Shown in pieces: positions 60,582-64,000 of a stretch of DNA of 64,000 bases (positions are counted from its first letter, which is position 1; every line of letters starts with the position of its first letter). The stretch is from Paracoccus thiocyanatus (GTDB taxonomy: Bacteria; Pseudomonadota; Alphaproteobacteria; Rhodobacterales; Rhodobacteraceae), in NCBI RefSeq assembly GCF_900156255.1, contig NZ_FTMK01000002.1, positions 237,265 through 301,264 on the forward strand, given 5' to 3'. Position numbers and translations under genes: made by a program. The notes beneath the pieces were generated by a model. The model made no database searches, was not told the DNA's origin, and saw nothing but the letters and a program-made list of their open reading frames with translations.

Positions 60582-60608
60582 AAGGGGGGCCGTAACGCGG
60601 CCCCTTTT
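60582..60608 (+). terminator. Terminator of the pdhABC operon
   Basis: A stem of about 11 bp (AAGGGGGGCCG with CGGCCCCTTT, two G-T pairs) and a 5-base loop, ending in TTTT, 22 bp after the pdhC stop. It closes the operon before lpd. Confidence 0.85.
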
Positions 60609-60609
60609 C

Positions 60610-60654
60610 TTTCGTGTCGAAATATCCTCGGGGGTCCGGGGGCAGACAGCCCCC
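60610..60654 (+). repeat. Intergenic repeat B, copy 2 (with hairpin)
   Basis: TTTCGTG-N2-GAAATATCCTCGGGGGT then the hairpin GGGGGC-AGACA-GCCCCC (60638-60654), matching 6564-6608 over 45 bp in the same orientation. It lies between the pdh terminator and the stop of the RND gene. Confidence 0.8.
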
Positions 60655-60664
60655 GGCAGCCGCC

Positions 60665-63600
60665 CTAGCTTTCCGCCGCGGTCCTGGCCGCGTTCAGCCC
60701 GATCCTGCGCCTCAGCCAGCCGCCGATCCGCACCTGCCCGCCATGGATGACGGAAAACAGCGAGGGCACGAACAGCAGCGACAGCAGCGTCGACAGCAGC
60801 AAGCCCCCGATCACCGCGATGGCCATGGGCGCGCTGAACTCGGCCCCTTCGCCCGTGCCGATGGCCGATGGCACCATGCCGGCCGTCATGGCGATGGTGG
60901 TCATCACGATAGGCCGGGCGCGCTTGTGGACCGCGTCCAGGATCGCCTCGCGCTTTTCCAACCCCCGGTCGATGGCGCTGATCGCGAATTCCACCAGCAT
61001 GATGGCGTTCTTGGTCACGATCCCCATCAGCATCAGAAAACCGATGACCACCGCCATGCTGATCGAATGCCCGGTCAGGAACAGCGCCAGGATCGCGCCG
61101 CCGATGGCCAGGGGCAGCGACATCAGGATGGAAACCGGGGTGACGAAATTCTGAAACAGCAGCACCAGCACCACATAGGTCAGCACCACCCCCGACACCA
61201 TCGCCACGGTAAAGGCCTGAAACACCTCGCCCATGATCTCGGCATCGCCCGAGGGCTGGATCTCGGTCCCCGCCGGCAGTTCGACCCGGCTCTGCAAGGC
61301 CGTCACCTGCGCGTTCACCGGCCCCAGCAGCGCGCCGCCCGCCAGGTTGCCCGACACCGTGGTGCGATAGCGCCGGTCGTAGCGGCCGATCTCGGTCGCC
61401 CCGGCCGAGATCGCGACATCCGCCACCACCTCCAGCGGCACCTGCCCGGCCGAGCTGGGCACCCGCAGGTTGCGCACCGTCATCAGGTCGCGGCGGGCGG
61501 ATTCGTCCAGCCGCACCATGATCGGGATCTGCTTGTCGCCGGTGTTGAACTTGGCCAGGTTCGATTCCGTGTCGCCCAGCGTCGCCACCCGCAGCGTCGT
61601 CGCCAGCGCACTGGCGGTCACGCCGAGCTGGGCCGCGACCTCGGGACGGGGTTGGACCTGGATCTCGGGGCGTTGCAGGCTGGCCGATGACGTCACCCCT
61701 TCCAGCGTGGGCAGGGTCTTCATCGCCGCCATCAGCCGCTCGGCCGCCTCGGCCGCGCCCGCCTCGCTGTCGCCCAGGACCGAAATGGACAGGTCGGCAT
61801 TCCCCTCCTGGTTCTGGAAACTGATCCGCAGGTCGGGGATCTGCGACAGGTCGGCCTTCAGCGCGTCCTCGATGACGAAGCTCGACCGCTCGCGTTCCTC
61901 CTTGGGGCCGTAATTGACCATCAGCTTGGCCTTGGCCACGTCCTCCTCGCCGCCATTGACGAAGACCGAGCGCACCTCGGGCACCGCCTCGATACGGGCC
62001 GAGATCATCCGTGCCGCGGCTTCGGTTTCAGACACCGTCGCGCCGGGCGGCAATTCGATGCTGATCTGGCTGCGGCCCACGTCCGACGCCGGGATGAACT
62101 CGGTCGGCAGCAGCGTGGCGGAATAGATCGAGCCGGCGAAAACCCCCAGCCCCATCAGCAGCGTCAGCCCGCGATGGCGCAGCGTCCAGGCCAGCACCGC
62201 CATCAGCCCGCGCAGCACCGGCCCGTCGCGTTCCTCGGCCAGGCGCATGGAATCGCGCAGCAGATAGGCGGCCAGCATCGGCGTGATCAGCCGCGCCACC
62301 AGAAGCGAGAACAGCACCGAGACCGCGACGGTCAGCCCGAACTGCTTGAAATACTGCCCCGGAATCCCGCCCATGAAGCTGACCGGGGCAAAGACCGCGA
62401 CGATGGAAAAGCTGATGGCGATGACGGTCAGGCCGATCTCGTTCGCGGCCTCCATGCTGGCCTCATAGGCGGGGACGCCCATATTGATATGCCGCACGAT
62501 GTTCTCGATCTCGACGATGGCGTCATCGACCAGGATGCCGGTGACAAGCGTGATCGCAAGCAGGCTGATGCCGTTCAGCGTGAACCCCAGCCAGTGCATC
62601 ACGAAAAAGGTCGGGATGATCGACAGCGGCAGCGCCACCGCGGCGATCAGCGTCGCGCGCCAGTTGCGCAGGAACAGGAACACCACCAGCACCGCCAGCG
62701 CCGCGCCCTCGTAAAGCGTCTCCATGGTGGAATGGTAGCTGCCCGAGGTATAGGTCGTCGCATCGTCGATCAGGGTGATCCGGGTGCCGGGATTGCGCGC
62801 CTCGATCTCGGCGATGCGGGCCTTGGTGCCGTCGCCGGCCTCCAGATCGGATTCGCCGCTGGCGCGAAACACCCCGAAGGCCACCACCGGCTGGCCGTCC
62901 AGCAGCGCGAAGCTGCGTTCCTCGCTGGCGCCGTCGCTGACGCGGCCAAGCTGGTCCAGCCGCACGGTGCGCCCGCCCGCCTCGCCGCCGCCGATCAGGA
63001 TCGGCGTCGCCGCCAGCCGCGCCACGTCATCGGCCGATCCCAGCGCGCGGATGGAATATTCCGTGCCCGCCAGGTCGCCGCGCCCGCCGCCCATGTCGAT
63101 GTTCTTGGCCCGCAACTGCTCGGATATCTCGGCCGCCGTCAGCCCCAGGGCCATGATGCGGTCCGGGTCCAGGTCCACGTTGATCTGGCGGTCGGCGCCG
63201 CCGATGCGGGTGATGCTGGCCACGCCCGGCACGGTCGACAGGTCGCGCGACACCACGTCGTCGACGAAATCCGACAGCCCCTCGATGCTCATGGCCGGAT
63301 TGCTGACGGCATAGGTCAGGATCGCCATGCCGCTGACATCTATGCGGTGGACCAGCGGCTCGACGATGGATTCGGGCAGGTCGGCGCGGACATTGGCCAC
63401 CGCGTCCTTGACGTCGTTCACCGCCCGGTCGGTATCGGTTTCCAGTTCGAACTCGACATAGATCCGCGCCGAACTGTCGGTCGCGGACGAGGTGATGTGC
63501 CGCACCCCGGTGATCGAGGCGATGGAATCCTCGATCGGCTGGATCACCTGCCGGGTCAGTTCGCTGGGCGCGGCGCCCGGCTGGCTGACGACGACGCTGA

Positions 63601-63681
63601 CCAGCGGCAGATCGATATTCGGCATGGCCGTCACCGCCAGCCGGCTGAAGCTGTAAAGCCCCATCATCAGCAGCACGAGGA
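60665..63681 (-). pseudogene. RND-family efflux pump gene, 5' end removed by an IS5-type element
   Basis: About 1000 residues of an inner-membrane RND transporter (AcrB/HAE1 family). Typical features are complete from SFSRLAVTAMPNIDLPLVSV on: porter domains, the TM4 proton-relay aspartates in GILVDDAIVEIENI, and the C-terminal helices ending near VPSLFSV. The first ~20 residues (start codon and most of the first helix) are absent: upstream of LLVLLMMGLYSF the frame enters IS sequence and meets a stop at 63704-63706. A GTG at 63676 could restart translation but would lack much of TM1, so the pump is probably inactive. The adaptor protein gene is presumably beyond the element. Confidence 0.85.
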
Positions 63682-64000
63682 GGCATTGTTGCAGAAGTCG
63701 GCTTCAGGACATGATGGCCCTTTCCCCAGCTGAGGTCAGGCCACGCGTTCGATCTCGGCGGTGCCGAGGGCGTTGAAGCGGTTCATCAGGGCGACGCGGA
63801 TGTGGATCTCGGCTGTCTGGCGGTCGGGGTCCCTCGACGCGATCCGCTCGCCGAAGGATTTCAGATTCCTCATCCGGGCCTCGACCCGGCTGCGGACATG
63901 ATAGCCGGACCACCTTTTCCAGATCGTCCGGCCGAGGCGCTGGGTTGCCCTCAGGATGTCGTTGCGGGCCAAGGCGGCGGGGCAATCTTCTTTCCAGAGG
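63682..64000. mobile_element. IS5-family insertion sequence, right part beyond the window
   Basis: One end starts at about 63682 (GGCATTGTTGCAGAAGTCGG), where RND coding sequence stops matching its family. A transposase gene follows in the reverse direction and runs off the window. The exact terminal inverted repeat and target duplication cannot be confirmed because the other end is not visible. Confidence 0.85.
63736..64000 (-). CDS. IS5-family DDE transposase, C-terminal part
   Basis: The last 87 codons of a DDE transposase, open to the window edge. The Y-(2)-R-(3)-E-(6)-K signature of IS4/IS5-type transposases is exact in YHVRSRVEARMRNLK, and its glutamate is the third catalytic residue. 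The tail MNRFNALGTAEIERVA is common in Paracoccus/Rhodobacterales copies. The first two catalytic aspartates lie beyond the window. Confidence 0.92.
   Translation of the reverse strand, partial: LWKEDCPAALARNDILRATQRLGRTIWKRWSGYHVRSRVEARMRNLKSFGERIASRDPDRQTAEIHIRVALMNRFNALGTAEIERVA

Noticed and set aside
60560..60664. lpd (E3) expected after pdhC
   Set aside because: The gap holds only a terminator and repeat B; the E3 gene must lie elsewhere.

Overview
The window is high-GC, gene-dense DNA from an alphaproteobacterium of the Rhodobacterales, most probably a Paracoccus. The best evidence is a Paracoccus-type cytochrome c550 gene directly upstream of the aa3 oxidase subunit I gene. Supporting evidence is the Rhodobacterales-style order murA / DUF2948 / hisD / UPF0262 / phosphatase, and the cluster MoxR / DUF58 / BatA-like / DUF4159. 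Most of the window is core chromosome. Recent mobility is visible only at the right edge, where an IS5-family element cuts the start of an RND pump gene.

Layout. 1-2.4 kb: a secreted redoxin-fold protein without redox cysteines (cut by the window edge), divergent from an ArsR-type regulator and a YeeE/YedE-type sulfur permease. 2.5-7.3 kb: tRNA-Leu(GAG), metH, lipB. 7.5-10.3 kb: cycA, ctaDII and a DUF2244 gene. 10.4-20.7 kb: an outer-membrane protein, a dimethylglycine/sarcosine dehydrogenase-like enzyme, a 2-hydroxyacid dehydrogenase, an SH3 protein, a methyltransferase, an M3 peptidase, a membrane-anchored MoeB/ThiF protein, dut and infC. 20.9-23.7 kb: an alanine-rich anchored protein, a glycosyltransferase-like protein and a sorbosone-dehydrogenase-like protein. 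23.8-31.4 kb: Entner-Doudoroff genes zwf-pgl-pgi and, on the other strand, edd, with a PIN protein and rlmI between them. 31.4-36.4 kb: a PAS protein, a phosphatase, UPF0262, hisD, DUF2948, murA. 36.5-39 kb: tRNA-Thr(GGT), an acetyltransferase, a 25-residue membrane peptide, TauE/SafE and RidA proteins. 39-42.4 kb: lpxB, lpxI, lpxA, fabZ. 42.4-49.2 kb: five translationally coupled genes ending in a large membrane protein. 49.2-54.9 kb: DUF1285, hydroxypyruvate isomerase, and a deoC / aldehyde dehydrogenase operon. 55-60.6 kb: an M20 peptidase, ftsB and pdhABC. 60.6-64 kb: the interrupted RND pump and the IS5 element.

How genes work together. zwf, pgl, pgi and edd carry glucose 6-phosphate into the Entner-Doudoroff route. 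zwf and edd share the same 14-bp operator-like site, placed between likely -35 and -10 elements, so one LacI-type repressor probably controls both. pdhABC carries pyruvate into acetyl-CoA and has its own palindrome at the promoter. fabZ and the lpx genes make lipid A. cycA and ctaDII form the end of the aerobic respiratory chain.

Most interesting signals: the shared Entner-Doudoroff operator; the redoxin whose CxxC position reads APAS; a 23-bp repeat family at four intergenic sites, twice as an inverted pair; a second, 45-bp repeat with a hairpin; a terminator-like hairpin inside the 5' end of the DUF2244 gene; the 25-residue membrane peptide; and the IS-truncated efflux pump.
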